Below are positions 25,267-34,281 of a stretch of 64,000 nt of DNA, piece after piece. Each line of letters opens with the position of its first letter. Position 1 is the first letter of the stretch. Location: contig NZ_CP071091.1 of NCBI RefSeq assembly GCF_017301635.1, forward strand, positions 7,308,501 to 7,372,500, read 5' to 3'. The DNA is from Myxococcus landrumus (GTDB lineage: Bacteria > Myxococcota > Myxococcia > Myxococcales > Myxococcaceae). Position numbers and translations under genes: made by a program. The notes under the pieces are model-generated. The model had not been told where the DNA came from, made no database searches, and saw only the letters and a program-made list of their open reading frames with translations.

Positions 25267-28020
25267 TCAGTGCACGCGGGCGGGAGGCAGGTTGGAGGGA
25301 ATCCACTCGGCGGAGCGGAGCCCCGTCGTCGGCGCGCACACCAGCGCCTTGAGGTCCTGCGCGCGCCGCGTGAGGTCATCGAACGGACGCACGGACTTCG
25401 TCACCGGGTCCGTCACCGTGGTGCCTCGGAGGTAGGGGGACAGCACGGAGGCGGCCCCCTTCGCGCGGGGCGCGACGTGGACGAACTCCGTCTGGGTCTC
25501 ACCCGAATGGCAGCCGCTGCACGTGTTGAGGGAGAACTTGTGGCGCACCTCGTTCGACACGTTGGGCGCGCGCCAGAAGAAGTCCAGCGGGACGAGGGAG
25601 TGGGCGCCGAGGAAGGGAATGCCTCCCATGCTGTCGGGCACCACGTGCCGCTCCGCGAGCACGTCCGCCGTGTTCTGCGTCAGGAAGCTGGCCAGCATCT
25701 GCGTGTTCTCGAAGTGCAGCGCGGGCGTGAGCTTCACCGTCGTCGGCATCAGGCCGAGGGGGGAGAGGACGAACTCGCGCATCTCCCAGGGCTCCTCGAG
25801 CTCGATTTCGTTGGTGCGAATCTGGTTCAGCGCGCTGCCCAGGTGGCGGCCCGACATCACCCCGGCCTTCGTGAAGCGGTCCGTGAGCGCCTGGAGCTTC
25901 GCGTTGTAGCCCGCGTTGCCCACCTTCACCTTGCCCAGGTCATGCCAGTCCGCGCCCCAGCGCTGGATGGCTTCCGGCGTGCCGCCAGGAAGGGCGTACT
26001 CCAGGATGAGGGTGAACTCGAGCGGCGCGCCATTCGGCCCCACCACGCCGTAGATGAGGCGGCCCTCTCCGGCCTGGAGCCCCGGCTGACGCAGGTCGAT
26101 GCGGTTGACGATGGCCAGGAGCCGGAACGGCGCCGTGTTGAAGTCGAGCGGCGCGGAGGGTCCACCACTGCGCGCCTCCCACGGCCCCAGCACCTTCGTC
26201 TGCATCTCCGGCCGCGGCGGCAGCTCCAGCCCGTTCACCATCTGCTTCGTCAGCCACGTCTTCAGCCAGGCGCGCACCAGCGGAGACGGGTCCTGTCCCC
26301 CCGTGAGCTCCCGCATCACCGTGCCGAAGTGCCACGCGCCACCCGGCGCCGTGCGCACCGGGTCCTCCACCACGGAGAGGGACGTCACCATCAGCTCGCT
26401 CGGCTTGTCGATGGTGCAGGCGGAGGGCTGGCACACCGTCCTGGACTCGCAGCCGTTGGACGCCTTGCCGTCGCAGTCGTAGTAGCCCGGCGCGCAGGTG
26501 TTGCCGCACGTCGCCGCCACGCAGACGCCCTCCGCGTAGGGGCCGCCCTGGCACACGTTGCCGCAAGCGCCACAGTGGTTCGGGTTCACCGTCAGGTCCG
26601 CCTCACACCCGTTGGACGAACGGCCATCACAGTCGGCCGTGCCCGGCGGGCAGCGAAGCTCATACGCGGGGCCTTCCGCGCAGGTGGAGATGTTGCCCGC
26701 GGCATCCTTCGCCGCGAGGAACACGCGGTGGCTTCCTCCGGCGCCAAACGGCGCGGTCGCGGTGAAGCGTCCCTGCGCGTCCGCTTGCACGGTGCGCTCG
26801 GGGTTCCCGGTGCAGGGCACGTCGATGAAGATGCCCACCGTCGCGAAGGGCTCCGCGGTGCCCGTCACCCACAGCTCGCGCCCCGTGTTCAGGTACTGCC
26901 ACTTCACGTCGATGATGCGCGGCGGCTCCGGAGGCGTGCCGTCGTTCTGGTACTCGAGAGGGTTTGAGCAGTGGGACGGCGTGGAGTAGTCGCCGCCATC
27001 GCGGGCGCGCGCGGACACCGTCACCTTGCCGCCCTTCACCACGTTCACCTGGGCGTAGAACATGCCCCGGTCATCCGTCGTGAGCACCTGCTCCACCGGG
27101 CCCTGGCAGTTGGGGCTCTTGAAGATTTCGACCGAGACCTGGGCCTCCGCGCGTCCGTTGAAGACAGGTTGGAGGCTGCCGCCAGGAGAGCTCGGCGTCG
27201 TGCCGAGCAGCACGGGCGCCATGCGCGGCGTGCCTCCGCCTCCGCCATACGGGTACTCCACCGTGGGGCTGCAATAGGAGGCATTGCCCACGGAGTCATA
27301 GGCTCGCACCGAGTACGTCGCGCCGGGCGTGGTGGGAACGCGGATGGGGACCTCGCAGTAGGCGCTCTGGCCCACGACGGTGTTGGCCACCTCGCGGCCG
27401 GTGCAGCCCGGGCCCTGGTACACGCGCACCGTGGCGCCCGACTCCATGGACATCGTGAGGTCGCGCGTCGTCTCCGAACCGGCCTGGGCCCAGGTGGGCG
27501 AGGGCGTCTCGGGAGGCGTGCGGTCGACGAGCAGCGTGTTGCCCTGGCGCGTGTTGTTGCCTTCGTCGCTCTCGTTGACGAGGCCATCCGGGTCCACGCG
27601 TGCATTCAGGAAGTAGCGGCCCTCGGGAGTCGCCTGCGCGTTGATGAACGCGGAGACCTCCTTGCACTCCCGCGCGCGCAGCGACAGCCGGGTGCTGGTG
27701 GCCAGGAGGAGCTGGCTCGCGCTGGAGGAAGGGGAGGTGAGGAAGAAGGCCGCCTCGGTGGTGCCGGAGGCGACGCCGTCATTGCAGAGGCGCGCCTGGA
27801 CCTGCTGCTCACCGGCGCCAAGGACTGAAGGACCCGACAGGAACTCCACCCGGAAGTCCGGGGGGCCCGACTGGGGCTCGGGTTCCGTGGGTCGAGGCCG
27901 AGGGGACTGACCGGGGTCATCATCCTCATCCCAGTCGGGGTCATCTCCAGGACCGCGCTCCACGATGCAGCCCGCGAGAGTTCCCGCGAGCGCGATTGCC
28001 CACCACCGCCGCGCGTGCAT
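25267..28020 (-). CDS. Large lipoprotein with CARDB-like domains and a CxxCH site
   Basis: A 917-residue lipoprotein: signal peptide with lipobox (LAGC) and an acidic linker (residues 24-45). A CARDB-like domain follows at about 55-165 ('GLVNESDEGNNTRQG'), then Ig-like domains to about residue 435. Two Cys-rich 'DCDGxxSNGCE' units lie near 440-520. A globular C-terminal region of about 380 residues carries a single CSGCH motif near residue 845. One CxxCH could bind heme c or be chance within a metal site. Secreted myxobacterial proteins with this C-terminal region exist, but their activity is not known to me. Confidence 0.75.
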   Translation of the reverse strand: MHARRWWAIALAGTLAGCIVERGPGDDPDWDEDDDPGQSPRPRPTEPEPQSGPPDFRVEFLSGPSVLGAGEQQVQARLCNDGVASGTTEAAFFLTSPSSSASQLLLATSTRLSLRARECKEVSAFINAQATPEGRYFLNARVDPDGLVNESDEGNNTRQGNTLLVDRTPPETPSPTWAQAGSETTRDLTMSMESGATVRVYQGPGCTGREVANTVVGQSAYCEVPIRVPTTPGATYSVRAYDSVGNASYCSPTVEYPYGGGGGTPRMAPVLLGTTPSSPGGSLQPVFNGRAEAQVSVEIFKSPNCQGPVEQVLTTDDRGMFYAQVNVVKGGKVTVSARARDGGDYSTPSHCSNPLEYQNDGTPPEPPRIIDVKWQYLNTGRELWVTGTAEPFATVGIFIDVPCTGNPERTVQADAQGRFTATAPFGAGGSHRVFLAAKDAAGNISTCAEGPAYELRCPPGTADCDGRSSNGCEADLTVNPNHCGACGNVCQGGPYAEGVCVAATCGNTCAPGYYDCDGKASNGCESRTVCQPSACTIDKPSELMVTSLSVVEDPVRTAPGGAWHFGTVMRELTGGQDPSPLVRAWLKTWLTKQMVNGLELPPRPEMQTKVLGPWEARSGGPSAPLDFNTAPFRLLAIVNRIDLRQPGLQAGEGRLIYGVVGPNGAPLEFTLILEYALPGGTPEAIQRWGADWHDLGKVKVGNAGYNAKLQALTDRFTKAGVMSGRHLGSALNQIRTNEIELEEPWEMREFVLSPLGLMPTTVKLTPALHFENTQMLASFLTQNTADVLAERHVVPDSMGGIPFLGAHSLVPLDFFWRAPNVSNEVRHKFSLNTCSGCHSGETQTEFVHVAPRAKGAASVLSPYLRGTTVTDPVTKSVRPFDDLTRRAQDLKALVCAPTTGLRSAEWIPSNLPPARVH

Positions 28021-28168
28021 GTGTGACGTGCCTCCAGGGGGAGCCAGGGGGTCCGGCCGTGCTGACGAGGTGGCTCCACCACCGTGCCCCTGGACGGAGG
28101 GCCTGGGTCTTTATTCACGGAGAGATGATGGAAGGGCACGACGCCGCGGGCCGGGTAGATTGGGCCCC

Positions 28169-29350
28169 ATGGCTGGCTCTCCCCGTGTGCTCCTTCTCGC
28201 TGAACGCTTCCCGCCCGATATCGGAGGACTCGCCCGCAGCGGGGCGCGGACCGCCGGGGCGCTGGCGAGGATGGGCGCGCGAGTGGATGTGCTCGCGTGG
28301 ACGCGCTCGGCGGCCCCGGGGGCGTTGAGCACGTCGGAGGACGCGGGCGGGGTGACGCTGCACCGGCTGGGGCTGTTCGGAAGCACGGACCTGTCCATGC
28401 AGCACACGTTGGATGTGCTGGGGCATCTGCACTCCAAGCGGCGCTACGAGCTGGTGTGGGGGCACTACCTGTCGCCGCCGGGGTTCCTCGCCGTCGTGTT
28501 CGCGGCCTCGGTGGGGATTGCGTCCACGGTGAGTGCTCGAGGCAATGACGTGGACCAGCAGATGTTCCCACCCGGGGACTTCGCGCGGCTGTTGTGGACG
28601 CTCCAGCGCGCGGATGTGCTCACCGCGGCCTCCGCCGACCTGGGTCGCAAGATGAGCCTGCTGCTCGGAAAGGACGCACGCGTCGAGGTCATCCCCAACG
28701 CCGTCGACGCCCAGGTGTTCTCACCGGGGCCGGCGGACCCGGCGCTGCGCGAGCGACTGGGCATTGCGCCGGACGAGGTGGTGCTGGGGTTCTCCGGAGA
28801 ACTGCGTCACAAGAAGGGCCTGCCGTTCCTGCTGTCCGCGCTCTCGGAGGTGCGGCGTGTGCGGCCCGCGTGCCTGCTCGTCATCGGCGAGGTGCGCCCT
28901 CGCGACGCGGAGCACCTGGTCGCCTTTCGCGCCGAGCACCCCGAGGATGGCGCTCGCATCGTCGTCTCGGGAGCCCTCGCGACGACGGAGGACATCGCCG
29001 CGCACCTGCGGCTGTGCGACGTGTATCTCCAGCCGTCGCTGTGGGAGGGCATGCCGAACGCGCTGCTGGAGGCGATGGCGTGTGCCCGGCCTGTCATCGC
29101 CAGCGACGCGGGCGGCATCCCCGAGGCGGTGGACACACAGCACAACGGCTTCCTCGTGCCGAAGGCCCTGCTGAACCACCTGGGGCAGGCGTGCCTGGAT
29201 GTGTTGTCGATGTCCGAGGCACGGCGCGCCGCGATGGGTGCGGCCGCGCGTCAGCGCATCCTGGAGCGCTTCGTGGCGGACAACGAAGCGGAGGCCTTGC
29301 GTCGCGTGCTCACGCGCGCGGTTCCCCGGCCCGCTCCTTCGCCGGGTTGA
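28169..29350 (+). CDS. GT4-type glycosyltransferase
   Basis: A 393-residue GT-B glycosyltransferase. The N-terminal 'LLLAERFPPDIGGLARSG' loop, the linker 'VIPNAVDAQVFSPG', 'GELRHKKGLPFLL' and the nucleotide-sugar motif 'EGMPNALLEAMACARPVIAS' with 'GGIPEAV' are typical of the GT4 (GT1_wecB-like) family. It should transfer a sugar from a nucleotide-sugar donor at the cytoplasmic face, for example in exopolysaccharide or O-antigen synthesis. The ATG at 28169 gives the standard N-terminus. Its 3' end overlaps the 3' end of the next, opposing glycosyltransferase gene by 41 bases. Confidence 0.88.
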   Translation: MAGSPRVLLLAERFPPDIGGLARSGARTAGALARMGARVDVLAWTRSAAPGALSTSEDAGGVTLHRLGLFGSTDLSMQHTLDVLGHLHSKRRYELVWGHYLSPPGFLAVVFAASVGIASTVSARGNDVDQQMFPPGDFARLLWTLQRADVLTAASADLGRKMSLLLGKDARVEVIPNAVDAQVFSPGPADPALRERLGIAPDEVVLGFSGELRHKKGLPFLLSALSEVRRVRPACLLVIGEVRPRDAEHLVAFRAEHPEDGARIVVSGALATTEDIAAHLRLCDVYLQPSLWEGMPNALLEAMACARPVIASDAGGIPEAVDTQHNGFLVPKALLNHLGQACLDVLSMSEARRAAMGAAARQRILERFVADNEAEALRRVLTRAVPRPAPSPG

Positions 29351-30563
29351 GCAGCGGCGCTGTCACGAGAGGCTTCCGGGTCAGCCCCAGCTCTTCGTAG
29401 GCGCTCACGAGCGCCTCGCGAGCGCGGTGCCAGGAGAAGTCCCGCTCCACTCGCGCGCGGGCCTTCGTGCTGAGCGACGGACCCAGGTCCGGATTCGCTC
29501 GCAGCGTCTTCACCGCCTCCGCGATGGCCTTCGGTGAGCCGGGCCGCACGAGGAACACCTCGTCGGGAGATGCCAGCGTGCGCACCACGGGGAGGTTCGA
29601 CGCGATGACGGGGGTGCCCGAGGCCATCGCCTCCAGCAGCTTCAACGGGCAACAGCCCTGCACGCAGTTCCGGTCGTTCGCGGGCAGCGGCACCAGCACC
29701 GCGTCACAGTCGTGATGCAGCGCCGCCAGCGCGTCCTGCGGCAGGGGCTCACGCAGCTCCACCGCGCCCTCGAGCAGCAGGTCTCCGCAGCGGTCCAGCA
29801 GCACCTTCCGCTGGTGCTTGCGCAGCGGGCCCACCAGCGTCAGCACCGCGGGCAGCTCCGCGCGCAACAGCCGCAACGCCTCGATGGCGTGGTGGACGCC
29901 CTGCCACGACGTCATCGTCCCGCTGTAGAGCAGGCGCACGGGCCGCTCCGGTGCCCACGCGCGTGGTGGGGCATGCCGGAACACCTCCAGCTCCACGCCA
30001 TTCGGAATCACCCGCACCCGCGAGGGCTCCGCGCCGCGCTTCACCAGGTACTCCGCCGTCACCTCGCTGGGCGTGACGAGGAGGTCCGCGCGGGAGATGC
30101 ATGCGTCCTCCTGCGCCACCAGCTTGAGCATCAGCTCCGCGTCGTCCGCGACATCCGGGTGGTGATACTTCAGCTCGATGGACGGCAGCCCGTTCACCTC
30201 GAACACCAGCTTGTTCGTCAGGGCTTCCTTGCGGCGAGCCACCGGGTAGCCCTCGAAGATGGAGCGGACGTGGACGACGGAGGCCCGGGGCTTGTTCCTC
30301 CACCATGCCGCCAGGTTCGTCCGGAAGGAGAGCGCCTGAGCCACCAGGTCACGGCCCCTGGCCTCCATCGGGTGGTACGTCACTCCCTCCACCAGTGGAT
30401 ACGGGGCCGCGCTCGCGGTGGCTCCATCGCGCAGCGCCAGCAGGTCCACCCCTCCAAAGGCCGCGCCCAGGGCTTCGACGAAGGCCCGGATGTGCACGGC
30501 TGCTCCCTTGGGTGAGGGGAAGCGGTCGAACGAGGCGTAGACGATGCCGGACGCGGAAGCCAC
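29310..30563 (-). CDS. GT4-type glycosyltransferase
   Basis: A 417-residue GT-B glycosyltransferase related in fold but not closely in sequence to its convergent neighbour. Motifs are 'FPSPKGAAVHIRAF' near the N-terminus, 'VIPNGVELEVFRH', 'LYSGTMTSWQGVHHAIEAL' and 'PLKLLEAMASGTPVIASNLP'. The C-terminal 13 residues are encoded in the antisense of the neighbouring gene's end (29310-29350). It is probably involved in surface polysaccharide assembly together with the other glycosyltransferases in the window. The ATG at 30563 is the first in frame. Confidence 0.87.
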   Translation of the reverse strand: MASASGIVYASFDRFPSPKGAAVHIRAFVEALGAAFGGVDLLALRDGATASAAPYPLVEGVTYHPMEARGRDLVAQALSFRTNLAAWWRNKPRASVVHVRSIFEGYPVARRKEALTNKLVFEVNGLPSIELKYHHPDVADDAELMLKLVAQEDACISRADLLVTPSEVTAEYLVKRGAEPSRVRVIPNGVELEVFRHAPPRAWAPERPVRLLYSGTMTSWQGVHHAIEALRLLRAELPAVLTLVGPLRKHQRKVLLDRCGDLLLEGAVELREPLPQDALAALHHDCDAVLVPLPANDRNCVQGCCPLKLLEAMASGTPVIASNLPVVRTLASPDEVFLVRPGSPKAIAEAVKTLRANPDLGPSLSTKARARVERDFSWHRAREALVSAYEELGLTRKPLVTAPLLNPAKERAGEPRA

Positions 30564-30676
30564 GCCGCCGTGCTATCGCGGCCCCTGGCCCGGTGCAAAC
30601 GACGAGGTTTGCCCCTCACCACGCTGGCTCATACACTCGGCGCTTCTTTTGTGGCTCCGAGGGGGAGCACTCCACC

Positions 30677-31609
30677 ATGCCCTTCGACATCAACCGCTTT
30701 CGCGCGGAGAAGCACTATCGCAACACCGCGCCCGTGGCCGAGTTGATGGGGGACCTGGGCTTCCTCGCCCGCTTCGACACGGAGATCGAGGCGCTGCGGA
30801 ACAAGTGGCGCGGGCGGGCCTCCGTCGCGAGCTGGGTCTGTGGCCTGTTGTTCGTCGTGTTGCTCATCATCGGCTTCGCGCGCTCCGGCGACGAGGAGTC
30901 GGGCGGGATGGAGAAGCAGTGGGCCGGGTGGGGCATCACCCTGGTCCTCGCGGTGGGCCTGCACCTGCGCGCCAACAAGTACTCACGGCAGGACCTGGAG
31001 AACCGACGCTACAGCCTGCTCACCCAGTTGCTGCTCCGGCTGCGCCGGGACATCGAGCCGGAGGAGCCCGTGACGCTGGAGCTGGACTTCCGCGCCGTGG
31101 ACCACCCCGACAAGTGGACGGAGAAGGGCCGGGCGGGCCGGTGGACCACGAATGAGTTCGAGGACCCATGGATGTCGCTCCACGTGCGCCTGCGGGACGG
31201 CACCCACCTGCGGCTGTCCATGGAGGAGTGGCTCCAGAAGCGCACGCGCACGAAGGTCAACGCCCGGGGCAAGCACAAGACCAAGCAGAAGCAGAAGAGC
31301 GCGACGTTCCTCCAGGCGCAGCTTCGCGTGAAGCCGGAGCGTCACCCGGACCTGGCCTCGCTGCGGGACACGGCGCGCCAGTCGGTGCGGTTGCCGCCGA
31401 AGGTGCTGCTCTCGAAGCTGGAGGTCTCCGAGGACCGGCTCAGCCTCCGCGCCCGGATGGACTCCGACTGGGTGGCGGTTCCCGTCGACTCGGCGCCCGC
31501 GCCAGATGCGACGCGGACATGTCTCATGATGCTGTTGAGCCTCTACCAGGTGCTCAATCACTCCCACGCCCGGCAAGGCAAGAAGCTCTCCGCGAGGGCC
31601 TCCCCATGA
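30677..31609 (+). CDS. Membrane protein of unknown function, first gene of a coupled operon
   Basis: A 310-residue protein with two transmembrane segments (residues about 53-68 and 80-96, separated by a charged loop) and a large basic cytoplasmic C-terminal domain rich in Lys/Arg ('KHKTKQKQK'). The ATG at 30677 gives 'MPFDINRFRAEKHY'; upstream in-frame codons up to 30305 read as low-complexity antisense of the glycosyltransferase gene. Its stop overlaps the next ATG by 4 bases, starting a chain of four coupled genes. No family recognised. Confidence 0.75.
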   Translation: MPFDINRFRAEKHYRNTAPVAELMGDLGFLARFDTEIEALRNKWRGRASVASWVCGLLFVVLLIIGFARSGDEESGGMEKQWAGWGITLVLAVGLHLRANKYSRQDLENRRYSLLTQLLLRLRRDIEPEEPVTLELDFRAVDHPDKWTEKGRAGRWTTNEFEDPWMSLHVRLRDGTHLRLSMEEWLQKRTRTKVNARGKHKTKQKQKSATFLQAQLRVKPERHPDLASLRDTARQSVRLPPKVLLSKLEVSEDRLSLRARMDSDWVAVPVDSAPAPDATRTCLMMLLSLYQVLNHSHARQGKKLSARASP

Positions 31610-32265
31610 TGCGTTTCGTGTTGGCGCTGTCCGTGTTGCTCGCGTGGGGGTGCTCGCGCCCCTCGGGCTCCGAGGCTCCCGCGACTCAAGCCCAGTCCGC
31701 CTCCGCCTCTTCGGCGGAGGACCCCGTCCCGCTGCCGGGCAAGCTCAAGTTCAAGGACGCGGACGACCGCGAGCGCTTCTCCCTCAAGCCGAAGGACGAT
31801 GGCGCCAAGCTGGTGGATGGTGAGGACCGGGAGTTGGCGCGCCTCAAGTGGAAGGGCGCCTCCCTCAAGGTCTCCAGCCCGGAGGACGTCGCGCTCGGCT
31901 ACGTCCTGGGCTCCGCCGGTGGTGCCTTCATCGTGCGCGATGGAGCGCAGACGCAGGTGCTCTACACCCTCGCGCGGCAAGGGCCGGGCTGGAAGCTCAC
32001 CGGCGCGAAGGGCGAGCTGCTCTACACCGTGTCGCAGGACGACGACGGCGCGCGCGTCCAGGATGCCTCCGGCGCCGAGGTGGCCCGCGTGAAGGTGCGC
32101 GAGGGCAAGGTGTCCCTCAAGGACCCCAGCGGCAAGACGTTGCTCGCCACCAAGTCCCTGGTGAGCGCGGACGCCGCCGCGTGTCTGGCTTTCGAGAAGA
32201 TGGACCTCTCCTTCCGCGTCGCGCTGCTGCATCAACTCCAGACGCCCTCCGGGTCCTCTCCATGA
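31606..32265 (+). CDS. Small lipoprotein, hypothetical
   Basis: A 219-residue predicted lipoprotein. Cys16 follows a hydrophobic segment (LLAWGC), but the lipobox is imperfect because Ala rather than Leu or Val sits at -3. A Ser/Ala-rich linker is followed by a repetitive beta region in which 'F/L-K-x-K-D-x-x-G-A-K/R-V' strands recur, suggesting a small beta-roll. It overlaps the genes on both sides by 4 bases (ATGA), so translation is coupled. Function unknown. Confidence 0.75.
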   Translation: MMRFVLALSVLLAWGCSRPSGSEAPATQAQSASASSAEDPVPLPGKLKFKDADDRERFSLKPKDDGAKLVDGEDRELARLKWKGASLKVSSPEDVALGYVLGSAGGAFIVRDGAQTQVLYTLARQGPGWKLTGAKGELLYTVSQDDDGARVQDASGAEVARVKVREGKVSLKDPSGKTLLATKSLVSADAAACLAFEKMDLSFRVALLHQLQTPSGSSP

Positions 32266-32621
32266 GCCCCTTCTCCGCCGACGGCTGCGAAGTCAGCTCG
32301 GGCTTCCTGTTCTCCCGCCCGTGTGGACTGCCCACCAGCACGCTGTGCCCGCGTTGTGGGCAGCGCGCCTGTGCCGCGCACATGACGACCCTGGACGGCG
32401 CGCTCGTGTGCTCGACCTGCGGCGGCCTGGGGGCCGGCGACTCCGAGGACGAGGGCGACGAGGACGCGAGCACCTACTACCAGGACTACGGCTACTACGG
32501 CTCGGGCTCCTCGTGGGGACGGGGCACCTCGAGGGACCCGCATGACTTCACCGAGGCCGACGGCGAGAGCCTGCGGCGCGAGGAAGACGCGGCCTTCGAG
32601 GAGGACCTGGGCGGAAGCTGA
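32262..32621 (+). CDS. Small zinc-finger protein
   Basis: A 119-residue protein. An N-terminal treble-clef or B-box-like cluster has Cys/His at 'CPRCGQRACAAHM' and 'VCSTCGG', with an upstream Cys in 'SRPCGLPT', and would bind one or two zinc ions. The rest is acidic and low-complexity ('SEDEGDEDAS', Tyr/Gly-rich). It is coupled by ATGA to the lipoprotein gene before it and by a one-base overlap to the glycosyltransferase after it. Its role is unknown; protein-protein contact is most likely. Confidence 0.72.
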   Translation: MSPFSADGCEVSSGFLFSRPCGLPTSTLCPRCGQRACAAHMTTLDGALVCSTCGGLGAGDSEDEGDEDASTYYQDYGYYGSGSSWGRGTSRDPHDFTEADGESLRREEDAAFEEDLGGS

Positions 32622-33661
32622 TGCGAGGCACCCGGTGGCTCATCTACGCGTTGGGCGGAGGCATGGGGCACTTCACCCGTGCCTGCGGCCTGGCGCGCAT
32701 GGCCGCGCGGCGCGGGCATCGCGTCACGGTGATGACCAACAGCGCCTTCGCTCCGGACGTGCCGCTGGAAGAGGTGCTGGGGCCGGGCGCCTTCGTCCAC
32801 CGCATCAACCCCGAGCTGTCCAAGTCCGCCGTGCGCGAGACAGTGGAGTGTGTGCTCGAGGGTGTTCGCCCGGAGGTCCTCGTGGTGGACACCTTCCCTC
32901 GGGGACTCGTGGGCGAGCTCGCGCCGATGTTGCCCGGGTTGCGCATGGCCAAGGTGCTGGTGCACCGCGACCTGAACCCCGCCTACGTCGCGAAGTTCAA
33001 CATCGCCGAGGCGGTGGAGGACTTCGACCTGCTGCTCGTCCCGGGGGAAGACGCGCCCTTCGCGCAGCACCCGCGCGCGCTGCGCACCGCGCCGTGGCTC
33101 TTGCTGGAGCAGGAGGAGTGGTTGAGCCGCGCCCGGGCGCGTGAGCGGTTGGGCGTCTCTCCGGAGGACACCCGGCCGCTGGTGGCCGTCATGGGCAGTG
33201 GCAACGAGCTGGAGGTGCGCGAGGCGGGCGACATCGCCGCGCGGCTTCAGTCCGAGCTGGGAGCTCGCGCGCCGGTGCGGTGGCTGGCGCCTCCGGGGCC
33301 TTGGTTCGACGCGAAGGGGAAGTCCTCGCGGAACACGGTGCGAGGCGCGCCCCAGCCGCTGTGCGTCTGGCCCGCGTTGGCGGTGATGCCTGGGGTGGAT
33401 GTGCTGGTGGGGGCGGGGGGCTACAACACCGTGCAGGAGGCCCGGGTGACGGGCACTCCGCTGGTGGCCCTCGCGAGAGCCCGGCGGTACGACAGGCAGG
33501 CGGTGCGGCTTCGTCCGGAGGAGCTGGCCCGCACCGGCGCGGAGCTGGTGGAGCGCGCGGTGGCGCGGGTGATGCCTCGCCCGGAGCAGACCGCTTCGGG
33601 CTACACCTCCGGGGCCCGGGACGCGGTGGCGCTCATCGAGCGCACCTTGCTCAGTGCTTGA
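32621..33661 (+). CDS. MurG/UGT-like glycosyltransferase
   Basis: A 346-residue GT-B protein. The N-terminal 'ALGGGMGHFTRA' glycine-rich loop is that of MurG and UDP-glycosyltransferases, and 'VDVLVGAGGYNTVQEA' matches the C-terminal donor-binding motif of that class. It probably glycosylates a lipid or small molecule at the membrane. It is the last gene of the coupled operon at 30677-33661, and its 3' end overlaps the opposing hypothetical gene by 11 bases. Confidence 0.82.
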   Translation: MRGTRWLIYALGGGMGHFTRACGLARMAARRGHRVTVMTNSAFAPDVPLEEVLGPGAFVHRINPELSKSAVRETVECVLEGVRPEVLVVDTFPRGLVGELAPMLPGLRMAKVLVHRDLNPAYVAKFNIAEAVEDFDLLLVPGEDAPFAQHPRALRTAPWLLLEQEEWLSRARARERLGVSPEDTRPLVAVMGSGNELEVREAGDIAARLQSELGARAPVRWLAPPGPWFDAKGKSSRNTVRGAPQPLCVWPALAVMPGVDVLVGAGGYNTVQEARVTGTPLVALARARRYDRQAVRLRPEELARTGAELVERAVARVMPRPEQTASGYTSGARDAVALIERTLLSA

Positions 33662-34031
33662 GGTCCTTGTGCGGCGCGGGGTCGATGCCGTGCGCCATGA
33701 TGAAGTGATAGAGCACCTGCGGGTCTTCCTTGGGGCCGCCCATCAGCTCCACGAGGAAGTGGCCCTGCGCGCCTGAGTCCGGGTCCTGCGCCACGGTGAC
33801 TTCGGTGACCTCGCGGCCCGCCATCACCATCTCACCCACGAGCGCCTTGCCCTTGAGCACCTGGACGATGTGCTGGCGTTCCTCTTCCATCATCAGCCAG
33901 TGGAAGTCGTCGTGGTCGTACAGCATCGCGTCGACGGAGCCACAGCGAAGGATGCATTGGGTGTGTTCCTGGAGCCAGCGCCAGAAACCGTCGAACTTCA
34001 GGGTGCGTACCGGCTGGGGGAGTATGTCCAT
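33651..34031 (-). CDS. Hypothetical small cytoplasmic protein
   Basis: A 126-residue protein without signal peptide or membrane segment. The ATG at 34031 is preceded by GAGAGGTCACC, a good Shine-Dalgarno, so I reject the start at 34064. It contains the phrase 'FWRWLQEHTQCILRCGSVDAMLYDHDDFHW' broken by charged residues and ends in 'FIMAHGIDP'. The composition suggests a folded alpha/beta domain. No family recognised. Confidence 0.7.
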   Translation of the reverse strand: MDILPQPVRTLKFDGFWRWLQEHTQCILRCGSVDAMLYDHDDFHWLMMEEERQHIVQVLKGKALVGEMVMAGREVTEVTVAQDPDSGAQGHFLVELMGGPKEDPQVLYHFIMAHGIDPAPHKDLKH

Positions 34032-34281
34032 GGTGACCTCTCTCGCGCGGCCAGGGGGGCTCATGCTCGCCCGCCACGTCGGACCTCCCTAGCACGATTG
34101 CCTGCCTCCGGCGCTGATGCCGTGTGGAGAACTTTCAGCCTCGCCCGGTTGCTGTCCACTCCGTGAATCCCCGACGCCCTGGCCTTGTTGCTCCAGTCAG
34201 GTAGGGGGTGACGTCCACACCGTCCCGGGCGTCAGGGAGGCCCCCTGCCATGAGATTCCCTGTCCTCCGCTGGGAGGTGAC

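Noticed and set aside
25201..26967. Plus-strand frame (588 codons) over the CARDB lipoprotein gene
   Set aside because: No domain, Arg/His-rich; the minus-strand gene has lipobox, Cys units and CxxCH.
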